Source: Roseiarcus sp963779095
Lineage (GTDB): Bacteria; Pseudomonadota; Alphaproteobacteria; Rhizobiales; Beijerinckiaceae
NCBI GenBank assembly: GCA_963779095.1
Contig: CAVZWU010000018.1
Coordinates: 1-64,000 of the forward strand
Direction of reading: 5' to 3'
Length of the DNA stretch: 64,000 nucleotides
The stretch's first letter is position 1. Every line of letters begins with the position of its first letter. The position numbers and the translations under genes were made by a program. The notes under the pieces are model-generated. The model saw only the letters and a program-made list of their open reading frames with translations, did no database searches and had not been told where the DNA came from. Below are positions 30,771 to 39,836 of this stretch, one piece after another.

Positions 30771-31733
30771 TCAGGCGAGCGGGAAGAAGCAGGCCGCCCT
30801 GCGCCCCCCCTCCCCGGCCGGCGCGAGCGCGGGGACCCGCTCCAGGCAGCGCGGGCGGGCGTAGGGACAGCGCGGGGCGTAGGGGCAGCCATCGCCAGGC
30901 GCATCCGGCATAGCGGGCGGCCGTTCGACGCGCGTCGGCCGGTCGAGGCGCGGGGTGGCGTCGACCAGTTCGCGCGTATAGGGGTGCGCCGGCCTGGCGA
31001 GTAATTCGCCGGTCAAGCCGATCTCGACGATCCGCCCGCGATACATGACCGCGGTCGTCGCGCAGATATGGGCGACGACGGCGAGATCGTGGCTGATCAG
31101 GAGAAAGGTCACGCCCGCCTGGCGCTCGAGCTCGCTCATCAGGTTCAAAACCTGCGCCTGCACCGAAACGTCGAGCGCCGACACCGGCTCATCCGCGACG
31201 ACGAGCCTTGGCCTCGTAATGAGCGCCCGCGCGATGGCGATACGCTGGCGCTGGCCGCCCGAAAACTCATGCGGGTGCTTTCCGGCGTCGGAAGCCTTAA
31301 GGCCGACCGCCTCGAGCGAGGCTTCAACGCGGGCGCGCCGTTCGGCCCGGCCCGCTCCGCCCAACGCCGCCAGCGGCTCGGCGACAATTGTCCCGACGCG
31401 CTGGCGCGGGTCGAGCGAGCCATAGGGGTCCTGGAAGACCATTTGCATATGCGCCCGGGTTGCGCGCAATTCGCCTCTCGGCATATCGAACAGCGAGCGT
31501 CCCTGAAGGCGCACGACGCCTGAGTCCGGCCGGTCGAGCGCAAGCGCGATGCGCGCGAGCGTCGACTTGCCGGAGCCCGATTCGCCGACAACTCCGAATG
31601 AACGGCCTTGGCTCATAGAGAAGCTCACCCCGGCCAAGGCCGGACGGGCGCCCTTGCGCGTGAACGGGCCGCGCCCCGGAAGGCGATAGGTCTTGACCAG
31701 CGAAGAGACCTCGAGCAGCGGCGCTTCGCTCAT
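30771..31733 (-). CDS. Peptide-type ABC transporter ATP-binding protein (DppF/OppF-like)
   Basis: Second ATPase of a dipeptide/oligopeptide-type importer. Walker A is GESGSGKST, the signature FSGGQRQRIAIARAL, Walker B LVVADEP. The C-terminus has the oligopeptide-type Cys cluster (CPYAPRCPYARPRC). ATG 31733 gives about 320 residues. The open frame extends further upstream into the preceding gene, but MSEAPLLEV is the family-like start. It is the last gene of a four-gene minus-strand operon and is convergent with the MFS gene. Confidence 0.9.
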   Translation of the reverse strand: MSEAPLLEVSSLVKTYRLPGRGPFTRKGARPALAGVSFSMSQGRSFGVVGESGSGKSTLARIALALDRPDSGVVRLQGRSLFDMPRGELRATRAHMQMVFQDPYGSLDPRQRVGTIVAEPLAALGGAGRAERRARVEASLEAVGLKASDAGKHPHEFSGGQRQRIAIARALITRPRLVVADEPVSALDVSVQAQVLNLMSELERQAGVTFLLISHDLAVVAHICATTAVMYRGRIVEIGLTGELLARPAHPYTRELVDATPRLDRPTRVERPPAMPDAPGDGCPYAPRCPYARPRCLERVPALAPAGEGGRRAACFFPLA

Positions 31734-31752
31734 GACACGAAACCCGCTTCGC

Positions 31753-32727
31753 TCATGGCGCGAATCCCACTTCGCTCGCGCGATGACAGCGCGAGACGTG
31801 GTTCGCGCCGAATTGGGCCACGGGCGGCGGCGTCGCACGGCAGATGGGAACCGTGAGCGCGCACCGGCCGGCAAACGGGCAGCCGGTGCGATGCTCGTGC
31901 TGAGCCGGCGGCGCGCCGGGAATGGTCTTAAGCCGCGCGCCGCGTGGCGCGCCGGGTCGCGGCCGGGCTTCGAGCAGCGCCAGCGTGTACGGGTTCCTGG
32001 GCTCACGCAACACCGTCTCGACCGGCCCGCTCTCCATGATCATGCCAGCGTACATGACGATGACGCGGTCGCAATGCCCGGCGATCACGGCCAGGTCGTG
32101 GCTGACGAGCAGGACGGCCATCTTCGATTCCGACCTGAGCCCGTCGATGAGGGCGAGGATGGCCGCCTGCACGGTGACGTCGAGCGCCGTGGTCGGCTCA
32201 TCGGCGATGATCAGTCGCGGCGAACAGCCGATCGCCATGGCGATCATCGCGCGCTGCCGCTCGCCGCCGGAGAGCTCGAAAGGATAGGATCGCGCCGCGC
32301 GTTCCGGCTCGGCCAATCGCACGCGCTCGAGCAGATCGACCGCGCGCCGGCGCGCGTCGCGCTTGTCAAGACCGCGATGGAGCATGAGCGGTTCGGCGAC
32401 CTGCGCGCCCACGCTGTGCAGCGGATTGAGCGCCGTCATCGGCTCCTGGAAGATCATGGCGATGCGGTCGCCGCGCAATTGCAGCATGTCCTCTTCCGGG
32501 GCGCCGACCAGTTCGCGCCCCTCGAAGCGGATCGAACCCGAGAGCCGCGCGCCCGCGGGCGTCAGCGCCATCAGCGCAAGCGCGGTCATCGTCTTGCCGG
32601 AGCCGGATTCGCCGACCACCCCGAGGCTCTCGCCCTCGCCAAGCGAAAAGGACGTCCCATCGACGACGCGCTGTAATCCTCGGGGCGTCGCCACGTCGAC
32701 CGCGAGATCGGCGACCTCGAGCAGCAT
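31753..32727 (-). CDS. Peptide-type ABC transporter ATP-binding protein (DppD/OppD-like)
   Basis: First ATPase of the importer. Walker A is GESGSGKT, the signature LSGGERQRAMIAMAI, Walker B LIIADEP, and the C-terminal Cys motif is GCPFAGRCALTVPIC. The start ATG at 32727 overlaps the TGA of the upstream permease by one base, showing coupling. The frame is intact, about 324 residues. Confidence 0.9.
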   Translation of the reverse strand: MLLEVADLAVDVATPRGLQRVVDGTSFSLGEGESLGVVGESGSGKTMTALALMALTPAGARLSGSIRFEGRELVGAPEEDMLQLRGDRIAMIFQEPMTALNPLHSVGAQVAEPLMLHRGLDKRDARRRAVDLLERVRLAEPERAARSYPFELSGGERQRAMIAMAIGCSPRLIIADEPTTALDVTVQAAILALIDGLRSESKMAVLLVSHDLAVIAGHCDRVIVMYAGMIMESGPVETVLREPRNPYTLALLEARPRPGAPRGARLKTIPGAPPAQHEHRTGCPFAGRCALTVPICRATPPPVAQFGANHVSRCHRASEVGFAP

Positions 32728-33575
32728 CAGCTTCGCGCCTTCAGTTTCGGATCGAGCGCGTCGCGCAGGCCGTCGCCGAGCAGGTTGAGGCCGAGCACGC
32801 TGAGCGCGATCGCAATCCCCGGATAGAGCGCGAGCTTCGGCGCGTTGTAGAGAACGTTCTGCGCGTCGGCGAGCATCTTGCCCCACGAGACTTGAGGCGG
32901 CTGCGCGCCAAGCCCGAGATAGGAAAGCGCCGCCTCGGCAAGAATGGCGATCGCGAATTGAATCGTCGCCTGCACGATCAGCGCAGGTGCGATGTTGGGC
33001 AGCACGTGATCGACGGCGATGGCGATCGGTCCTCGGCCCGCGGCGCGCGCGGCGAGCGCATATTCGCGCGAGAGAACGCCGTTCGCGGTCGCCCGGGTGA
33101 GCTTGGCGATGATCGGCACGTTGTAGACGCCAATGGCGACGATCGCATTGACGACGCCCGGCCCGAACGTCGAGGTCAGCATGATCGCGAGGAGCAGCGC
33201 CGGAAACGCAAAGACGAAGTCGCTGAGCTTCATGATTCCGTCTTCGACCAGGCCCTTGGAGAAGGCGGCGACAAGCCCGAGAACGACGCCAAAGGCGAGA
33301 CCGATCCCGACCGCGATCACGCCGACCAGAATTGAGATGCGGGAGCCCGCCAGAATTTGCGAAGCGACGTCGCGTCCGAGATTGTCGGTCCCGAACCAGT
33401 GAGCGGCCGAAGGCGGCGCAAGCTTGTGAGGGATGTCGATCGCGGACGGCGGATAGGGCGTCCAGACGAGCGATAAGGCCGCGGCGAGGATCAGCAGGGC
33501 CACCAGCGCCGCGCCGAGCCACAGACTCAAGCCCCCGCGCAGGCGAAATGGGGCCCAGAATGGGGCCAAGGTCAC
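32727..33575 (-). CDS. Peptide-type ABC transporter permease (DppC-like)
   Basis: Inner-membrane permease with six helices and the N-terminal OppC-type extension (HWFGTDNLGRDVASQILAGSR is the family hallmark). The permease EAA-type loop lies around EYALAARAAGRGPIAIAVDH. 282 residues, intact. Its start overlaps the end of the upstream permease by four bases. Confidence 0.9.
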   Translation of the reverse strand: MTLAPFWAPFRLRGGLSLWLGAALVALLILAAALSLVWTPYPPSAIDIPHKLAPPSAAHWFGTDNLGRDVASQILAGSRISILVGVIAVGIGLAFGVVLGLVAAFSKGLVEDGIMKLSDFVFAFPALLLAIMLTSTFGPGVVNAIVAIGVYNVPIIAKLTRATANGVLSREYALAARAAGRGPIAIAVDHVLPNIAPALIVQATIQFAIAILAEAALSYLGLGAQPPQVSWGKMLADAQNVLYNAPKLALYPGIAIALSVLGLNLLGDGLRDALDPKLKARS

Positions 33576-34519
33576 GCGGCTGAGGCCCTGAGCCTCGGAT
33601 CGATCGCGGCGCAGGCGATATCGACGACGAAGTTGAGGCCAATCACGATCAAAGCCAGGAACATCACCCCATTCTCGACCAAGAGCGTGTCGCGATTGGA
33701 GATCGACTGCAGCATGAGGCGCCCGAGTCCCGGCAGCACGAACACGTTCTCGACCACGATCGCGCCGGCGATCAGGTTGGCGAATTGCAGCCCCATGATG
33801 GTGAGGATCGGCGTCAGTGCGTTTGGCAGCGCATGGCGCCAGAGCGCGGCGCGGCGCGAGACGCCCTTGGCGCGCGCAGTGCGCATGAAGTCCTCGTTCA
33901 GGGCCTCGATCAGCGCCGACCTGGCGACGCGGGTCACGATCGCGGCCTGAACGACGCCAAGCGCGATCGCCGGAAGGATCAGCGCGCCAAGCGCTCGCGC
34001 CGGGTTCTGCCAGCCTGGAAATCCACCGGCCGGAACGAGTCTCAGCGTCACGGCGAAGACGAGCACGAGCAGGATCGCGAGCCAGAAGTTCGGCACCGCG
34101 ATCCCGATCTGGCTTGCGCCCATCACGATCGCGTCGCCCGTCCGGCCGCGCCGATCCGCCGCATAAACGCCCGCAACGAGGCCGATCGCCGCGGCCAGCG
34201 TCATCGCCATCAGCGCAAGCGGCGCGCTGACCGCAAGGCTCGAGGCGATCAGGGGACCGATCGGCGAGCCATAGGCGTAGGAGACGCCGAGATCGCCATG
34301 CATCGCGCCGCCGATCCAGCGCGCATAGCGGACGTAGGCCGGCAGATCGAGGCCGAGCTTGTGGGACAAAGCCGCGACCGACTCGGGCGTCGCCGTCGGC
34401 CCCAGGATCGTCTCGGCCGCATTGCCCGGCAGAATGCTCATGACCGCGAACACGACCAGCGAGGCGATGAGCAGCGTCGCCAGGAACAAGACGATCCGTT
34501 GTCCAGCGTAAAGCAGCAT
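33572..34519 (-). CDS. Peptide-type ABC transporter permease (DppB-like)
   Basis: First gene of the operon, a 315-residue permease. The start MLLYAGQRIVLFLATLLIAS is typical of DppB, the conserved MSILPGNAAETILG follows, and the EAA loop is EDFMRTARAKGVSRRAALWRH. No binding-protein gene adjoins; the nearest is at 27-28.5 kb. lptE lies 44 bases upstream on the same strand, so transcription may come from leuS-lptE. Confidence 0.9.
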   Translation of the reverse strand: MLLYAGQRIVLFLATLLIASLVVFAVMSILPGNAAETILGPTATPESVAALSHKLGLDLPAYVRYARWIGGAMHGDLGVSYAYGSPIGPLIASSLAVSAPLALMAMTLAAAIGLVAGVYAADRRGRTGDAIVMGASQIGIAVPNFWLAILLVLVFAVTLRLVPAGGFPGWQNPARALGALILPAIALGVVQAAIVTRVARSALIEALNEDFMRTARAKGVSRRAALWRHALPNALTPILTIMGLQFANLIAGAIVVENVFVLPGLGRLMLQSISNRDTLLVENGVMFLALIVIGLNFVVDIACAAIDPRLRASAA

Positions 34520-34562
34520 CGCGTTCAGGCTAGCGGGCGCGCGCCGAGCCGCGACCAGGACC

Positions 34563-35075
34563 TCATGAGGTTTTCCCAGCCAGCGCCGAGGCGAGACGCA
34601 AAGAGATCTCCTCCGACAGTGCGCGGGCGAGGCGAATCTCGGCGTCGCGCGCGGCCCGCAGGTCGTTATAGCGCTGCTGGGAGCGGTCGTAAGCCGCGGC
34701 CTCGGTGGCGACGCCGGACAGAACCTGCGCGCCGCCGTCGACCTTGTTCAGCGTATATTTGGCTTCGCCGGTCAAGGTCGCGGAGGTTGCGATGTTGGTC
34801 AGCGCGCTGACCGTCGGCGTCGTCGTGGAGAGCAAGACTGTGACCGTCAAACGATATTTTGGCGTCGACGTCTGCCCCGTGCCGTTGAGGTCGGTGGTGA
34901 GATTGTCGCCCAGATAGTGGCCGATCCGGTCCTTGATCGGCGCGACCTCGATCGCGCGAAGATCCTCGACCAGCCCTGGATGCGAGGCCTCGCCGTAGAG
35001 CGGCTGGAAGCAGCCCGCGAGGCCGCCCGCGAGCGCGAGCGCCGCCAGGACGACGAGACCTTTAGACCACGACAT
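34563..35075 (-). CDS. lptE: LPS-assembly lipoprotein LptE
   Basis: Outer-membrane lipoprotein that plugs LptD and helps insert lipopolysaccharide. The 170-residue product has a lipobox (LAGGLAGC, Cys22) followed by FQPLYG, the alphaproteobacterial LptE/RlpB hallmark. The start overlaps the end of leuS by 14 bases, which is the standard leuS-lptE order. The holA gene often found next is replaced by the peptide permease operon. Confidence 0.88.
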   Translation of the reverse strand: MSWSKGLVVLAALALAGGLAGCFQPLYGEASHPGLVEDLRAIEVAPIKDRIGHYLGDNLTTDLNGTGQTSTPKYRLTVTVLLSTTTPTVSALTNIATSATLTGEAKYTLNKVDGGAQVLSGVATEAAAYDRSQQRYNDLRAARDAEIRLARALSEEISLRLASALAGKTS

Positions 35076-37710
35076 TGACGATCCTGTGCGGCACGATGAT
35101 GACCCTGCGGGCCGGCTTATTATCCATCGCCCGCGCGACGGCGTCGAGGGCGAGCGCGGCGCGCTCGACCCGCTCCTTGTCAGCCTCCCGCTCGATCATG
35201 AGCTCACCCCGCTTCTTGCCGTTGACCTGGACGACATAGGTGACGTCGGCCGAGACGATGAAGGCTGCGGTCGGCGACCGGCCATGGGCTCTCAGCGACG
35301 AATGTCTTGTGGCCGAGCGCCTCCCAGCATTCCTCCGCCAGATGCGGCATCATCGGCGCAAAGCAATGGACGAGAATGTCGCCGGCCTCGGCGAAGGCGG
35401 CGCGCAGATCGTCTGCGACCGGCGCCTTGTCTATGGCGCCGACCGCCGCGCCGAGCTCGTTGGCGAGTTCGTAGATCTGAGCGATGCAGACATTGAAGCG
35501 CAGCCGCTCGATCTCGTCCTCGACCTTGGCCAGCGCTGCATGAGCGATCCGGCGGATCCGCTGCGCCTCGGCGCCATATTGCGCGGGCTTGGGTGGGCGT
35601 TCGGGCCCGACGATCCGCTCAATCTCGCAAATCAGGCGCCATAGGCGCTGGGTCTGCTTGAACGCGCCCTGAACGCCCGCTTCGGTCCAGATGACGTCGC
35701 GCTCGGGCGGCGAATTGGACAGCATGAACCATCGCGCCGTGTCCGCGCCGTAGGTCGAGATGATCTCGTCCGGATCGATGGTGTTGCGTTTGGACTTCGA
35801 CATTTTCTCGGTCGGGCCGATCTCGACCGGCTTGTCGCCCTCCAAGGCGAAAGCGCGCCGCGCATCGCCTTCCGTCTCGACACGCACTTCCGCTGGCGCG
35901 AGCCATTGGCCCTCCGCGCCGCGATAGGTCTCGTGCACCACCATGCCCTGGGTGAAGAGGCCAGCGAAGGGCTCGTCGAGATCGAGATAGCCGCACTTGC
36001 GCATGGCGCGGGTGAAGAAGCGCGAATAGAGAAGATGCAGGATCGCGTGCTCGATGCCGCCGATGTACTGGTCGACGGCCAGCCAATGATCGGCCATCCT
36101 GGGGTCGTCGGGAGCCGACTCGTTGGTCGGATCGGTGAAACGTACGAAATACCACGACGAATCGACGAAGGTGTCCATCGTGTCGGTCTCGCGCGTCGCC
36201 GCGCGACCGCATTTCGGACAGGCGACGTGCTTCCATGTCGGATGCCGGTCAAGCGGATTGCCGGGCTGATCGAAGCTCACATCCTCGGGCAGCCTCACGG
36301 GCAAGTCCCTCGCCGGGACCGGCACGACGCCGTCCGTCGGGCAATGGATAACGGGGATCGGGCAGCCCCAGTAGCGCTGGCGCGAGATCCCCCAGTCCCG
36401 GAGCTTGTAATTGACCTGACGCCTGGCCTGCGGCTTGCCGTCAAGCGTGATCTGCTCGAGCCGGCGCGCCACCTCTTCCTTGGCCTGATCGACGGTCAGC
36501 CCATCGAGAAAGCGCGAATTGATCATCACGCCATTGCCGTCATAGGCCTCGGCGCCAATGGTGAAGCTCGCGGGGTCGAGTTCGGGCGGGCACACGACGG
36601 GGGTCACGCCGAGCCCATAGGCGCGGACGAAATCGAGGTCGCGCTGATCGTGCGCGGGGCAGCCGAAAATCGCGCCGCTGCCGTATTCCATCAGCACGAA
36701 ATTGGCGACATAGACCGGCAGGCGCCATTCGGGGTCGAACGGGTGCAAGACTTTGAGGCCGGTGTCGTAGCCCTTCTTCTCCGCGGTCTCGATCGCGGCG
36801 ACCGAGGTGCCCAGCTTGCGGGTCTCCTCGATGAAGGCGGCCAGCGCAGGATCGTGCTTCGCCGCCGCGGCGGCCAGCGGGTGATCGGGCGCGACGGCCA
36901 TGAACTTGGCGCCGAACAGCGTGTCCGGCCGCGTCGTATAGATGTCGAGTTCGGCTCGTTTCCCGGTCGCCCTCGAGCGCCCCGAGCGTCGCCGGATCGA
37001 CGACGAAGCGGATCATCAGACCTTCCGACCGCCCGATCCAGTTCTTCTGCATCAGGCGGACTTTTTCCGGCCAGCGCTCGAGACGGTCGAGGCTCGCCAA
37101 GCAGATCGTCGGAATAGTCGGTGATCTTGAGAAACCACTGGGTGAGCTCGCGGCTCTCGACCGGCGCGCCCGAGCGCCAGCCGCGCCCGTCGATCACCTG
37201 CTCGTTGGCGAGCACTGTCTGGTCGACCGGGTCCCAGTTGACCTTCGATTTCTTGCGCGCGACGAGGCCTGCGGCGAGGAAATCGAGAAACAGCTTCTGC
37301 TGGTGTTTGTAATAGCTCGGATCGCAGGTGGCGATCTCGCGCGACCAGTCGAGCGACAGCCCCATCGACTGCAATTGCGCCCGCATCGCGGCGATATTGG
37401 CGTAGGTCCATTTCGCAGGACTGGTGTTGTTCTGCATGGCGGCGTTCTCGGCCGGCAGCCCGAACGCGTCCCATCCCATCGGGTGGAGTACGTTGAACCC
37501 CCGCGCGCGCCGGTAGCGCGCCACCACGTCACCCATGGCGTAATTGCGCACATGACCCATGTGAATGCGCCCGGACGGATAGGGGAACATCTCGAGCACG
37601 TAATATTTCGGGCGCGGGTCGTCGTTCGAGGTCTTGAAGACTTGCGCGTCCGCCCAGGCCTTTCGCCATTTGGCTTCGGATTCGCGCACGTTGTAGCGTT
37701 CGGGCCGCAT
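35062..37710 (-). CDS. leuS: Leucyl-tRNA synthetase (frameshifted)
   Basis: Class I synthetase charging tRNA-Leu; essential. The joined length is about 882 residues, normal for the family. HIGH-type motif: PYPSGRIHMGHVRNYAMGD. Editing-domain and catalytic parts include SGAIFGCPAHDQRD, and the KMSKS loop is TEKMSKSKRNTIDPDE. Frame changes lie near 37105, 36950 and 35275. Because the gene is essential, these are probably sequence errors. The start ATG 37710 (MRPERYNVRESEAKW) is the family start. The C-terminus ends in RRVIIVPHRIVNVVV at 35062, overlapping lptE. Confidence 0.93.
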
Positions 37711-37889
37711 CGCGGGAGCGTACTCTGAGAAAGCGGGATTGTTGCCTGTGACGCACATATGGTGCGTGCGGCGCACAAATCACGATTTGCCGGGAGGGTC
37801 AAACGGCCTGATGGTTCCTGCGCAGACCGTTTTGCGCCGCCGTCGCCTGGGGCGCGGGCTTGAGAACCGAGGCGGCGGAGGAGACATTC

Positions 37890-38666
37890 ATGGCGGATAT
37901 TCGCGATCTCGTGCGGCTTGAGGACCGCGTCGCGATCGTCACTGGGGCTGCGCGCGGGATTGGTCGCGAGACCGCCGAGATGCTCGCTTCCGCCGGAGCG
38001 CGCGTCGCGCTCGCCGACCTCGACAAGGAGGCGGCCGACGCCGCTGCGGCCGCGATGCGCGCGGCAGGGCTTGGCGCTTTCGCGATCGCGGTCGACGTCG
38101 CTGACGAAGCGAGCGTGGAAGCGATGGTCCGGTCGACCCTCGAAAGCGAGGGTCGCGTCGACATTCTCGTCAACAACGCAGGCATCGCCATCCGTCGGCC
38201 CGCGGTCGAGCTCGCCCTGGCGGACTGGGACAAGGTGGTCGCGGTCAATATGACCGGCGCGTTCCTCTGCGCCCGCGCCGCCGCCCGGCCGATGATCGCC
38301 GGCGGCGGCGGCGCGATCGTCAATCTCGCCTCGATCGTTGGCCTGTCCGGCGGGGGCCTCTACCCCAACATCTCCTATCAAGCGACCAAGGGCGCGATCG
38401 TCAACATGACCCGGGCGCTCGCGGTCGAATGGGCGGCGCACGGGATTCGTGTGAACGCGGTCGCGCCGACCTATGTCCGCACCGACTTGACGGCGGGAAT
38501 CCTGAAGGACCCGGAGCTGGTCGCGCGCATCGAGGCGATGACGCCGATGCGCAAGCTCGCGGAGCCTCGCGATATCGCGGCTGCGATCGTCTTTCTCGTA
38601 AGCCCGGCCGCGGCGATGATCACCGGCCACGTGCTCGCGGTCGACGGCGGCTTCCTGGCGCAGTAG
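37890..38666 (+). CDS. Short-chain dehydrogenase/reductase, glucose-1-dehydrogenase-like
   Basis: Classical SDR of 258 residues that would oxidise a hydroxyl group using NAD(P). The cofactor motif is VTGAARGIGRE, followed by the NNAG motif (DILVNNAGIA). The catalytic Ser and YxxxK are in NLASIVG and SYQATKG, and the C-terminus GHVLAVDGGFLAQ is typical. ATG 37890 has GGAGGAGA seven bases upstream. It precedes the tetronate-type cluster (gntR, ABC importer, otnI-K-C) on the same strand. It could supply the first oxidation of the imported sugar acid, which is otherwise missing; this is inference. Confidence 0.82.
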   Translation: MADIRDLVRLEDRVAIVTGAARGIGRETAEMLASAGARVALADLDKEAADAAAAAMRAAGLGAFAIAVDVADEASVEAMVRSTLESEGRVDILVNNAGIAIRRPAVELALADWDKVVAVNMTGAFLCARAAARPMIAGGGGAIVNLASIVGLSGGGLYPNISYQATKGAIVNMTRALAVEWAAHGIRVNAVAPTYVRTDLTAGILKDPELVARIEAMTPMRKLAEPRDIAAAIVFLVSPAAAMITGHVLAVDGGFLAQ

Positions 38667-38739
38667 TAGCGCGGCACGTCGTTCGCCGCCGGTCCGGGTT
38701 CAGACGGATATGAGGAGCACGCCGCCAGGCGAATCCTGG

Positions 38740-38886
38740 CCATTGATGGCTTGGAGGCGATTTTGCGCGGCGGAAATTTCAACTCAAGGACGGCCCCTGA
38801 GAGCCGCCGCCGGAGGCGGTGCGCGCCAAACGCGCATCCTTGACTTGAAATTTCCGTCGCGTTCCGCTCCGCCAAGCCATCAATGG
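38740..38886. repeat. 147-bp imperfect inverted-repeat element
   Basis: The ends CCATTGATGGCTTGG and its complement CCAAGCCATCAATGG match perfectly over 15 bases. Further in, CGGAAATTTCAACTCAAGGA pairs with its near-exact complement (one mismatch). The centre contains a GC-rich hairpin. The element fills much of the SDR-gntR gap. It looks like a small palindromic mobile element (REP or MITE type) or a strong processing or termination structure. No target duplication is visible. Confidence 0.7.
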
Positions 38887-38956
38887 CTCCATCCCCCGGT
38901 CGTCCCATGCGGTGAACCGGACGCCGCCTTGACAAGCTCGCCGCCCCCATTACGAT

Positions 38957-38979
38957 GCTGGTCTGGTTGCCGGACCAGC
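38957..38979. promoter_or_regulatory. Candidate GntR operator upstream of gntR
   Basis: An inverted repeat GCTGGTC...GACCAGC contains the core TGGT-TGCCGG-ACCA (38964-38977), 32 bases before the gntR start. FadR-subfamily regulators bind TGGT-Nx-ACCA-type sites. The same core with one change lies before the transporter operon at 39812-39825. Confidence 0.6.
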
Positions 38980-39009
38980 AGCGCAGTTGCGGACCGACGG
39001 TCGAAAAAA

Positions 39010-39777
39010 ATGGGATTGCGCACAGCGCCGAGGGAGGTCTTCGCACAGGCGCCGAATCTCAAGGCGGAGATCGGCCGCCGGACCGTGCGCGAGCAGATCA
39101 GCGACAAGCTCGCCTCGCTGGTCGCGTCAGGCATTCTCCAGGTTGGCGACGAGCTTCCGAGCGAGCGGGAGCTCGCCTCGCTGCTTGACGTGAGCCGCGA
39201 GACGGTGCGGGGGGCCATCCAGACGCTGGCCGCGATCGGCGTCGTCGCCGTCAGTCAGGGCGCCCGGACGCGGGTCGTCAGCCGCAAGATCGACACGCTG
39301 AAGATCGGCGTCACCAGTCCGAGCGCGATCAACGCATATGATCTCGAATCGGTTCACAAGGCGCGCCTTCTGATCGAGCGGGCCGTTGCGGCCGAGGCGG
39401 CGGCGCGCATCGACGACGACACGCTCGCGCGTCTCAAACAGTCGCTCGCGATCCAGAAGCAGACGACGCGCGATCCGGTGCATTTCCTGATCTGCGACCG
39501 GGAGTTCCACATCACGATCTACCGCAGCTCGGGCAACCCTTTGCTCGCCGACTTCGTGACCGACCTTTATGCGTTCATGCTCGACCACAGGAAGGTCGCA
39601 GTCTCGCAGCCCGGCGCCATCGAGAAGAGCTATCTCGACCATGTCGCGATCTACGAGGCGCTGAAGGCGCACGATTCTCAGGCTGCGACTCAGGCGTTCG
39701 GTCGGCATATCGACCGGATCTACGCCACGACCGTCGACGTCCTTGCCGACAAGCCGAAGGTGAAGACGATACGATAA
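39010..39777 (+). CDS. FadR-type GntR family transcriptional regulator
   Basis: Probable repressor of the downstream C4 sugar-acid cluster. The 255-residue protein has an N-terminal winged helix (GDELPSERELASLLDVSRETVRGAIQTL, split over residues 45-80) and an FCD ligand-binding domain with likely metal ligands in CDREFHITIYRSSGNPLLADF and in the HIDRIYA helix. ATG 39010 is chosen; the open frame extends upstream through the inverted repeat but without family similarity. The transporter operon begins 60 bases after its stop. Effector unknown, probably the tetronate substrate or a pathway intermediate. Confidence 0.88.
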   Translation: MGLRTAPREVFAQAPNLKAEIGRRTVREQISDKLASLVASGILQVGDELPSERELASLLDVSRETVRGAIQTLAAIGVVAVSQGARTRVVSRKIDTLKIGVTSPSAINAYDLESVHKARLLIERAVAAEAAARIDDDTLARLKQSLAIQKQTTRDPVHFLICDREFHITIYRSSGNPLLADFVTDLYAFMLDHRKVAVSQPGAIEKSYLDHVAIYEALKAHDSQAATQAFGRHIDRIYATTVDVLADKPKVKTIR

Positions 39778-39811
39778 GCTCGACGAAGCAGCTTGGGTCA
39801 GCAAAGCCGGA

Positions 39812-39825
39812 TGGTCCGGCAATCA
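39812..39825. promoter_or_regulatory. Candidate GntR operator upstream of transporter operon
   Basis: TGGTCCGGCAATCA is, in reverse, TGAT-TGCCGG-ACCA. It differs at one base from the core before gntR and lies 12 bases upstream of the binding-protein start at 39837, beside its AGGGAGGA ribosome binding site. A repressor there would block transcription or initiation. Confidence 0.6.
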
Positions 39826-39836
39826 GGGAGGAAGCC

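Noticed and set aside
38710..39009. N-terminal extension of the GntR regulator
   Set aside because: The upstream open part translates the palindromic element and operator, with no similarity to the GntR family; ATG 39010 fits the family start.
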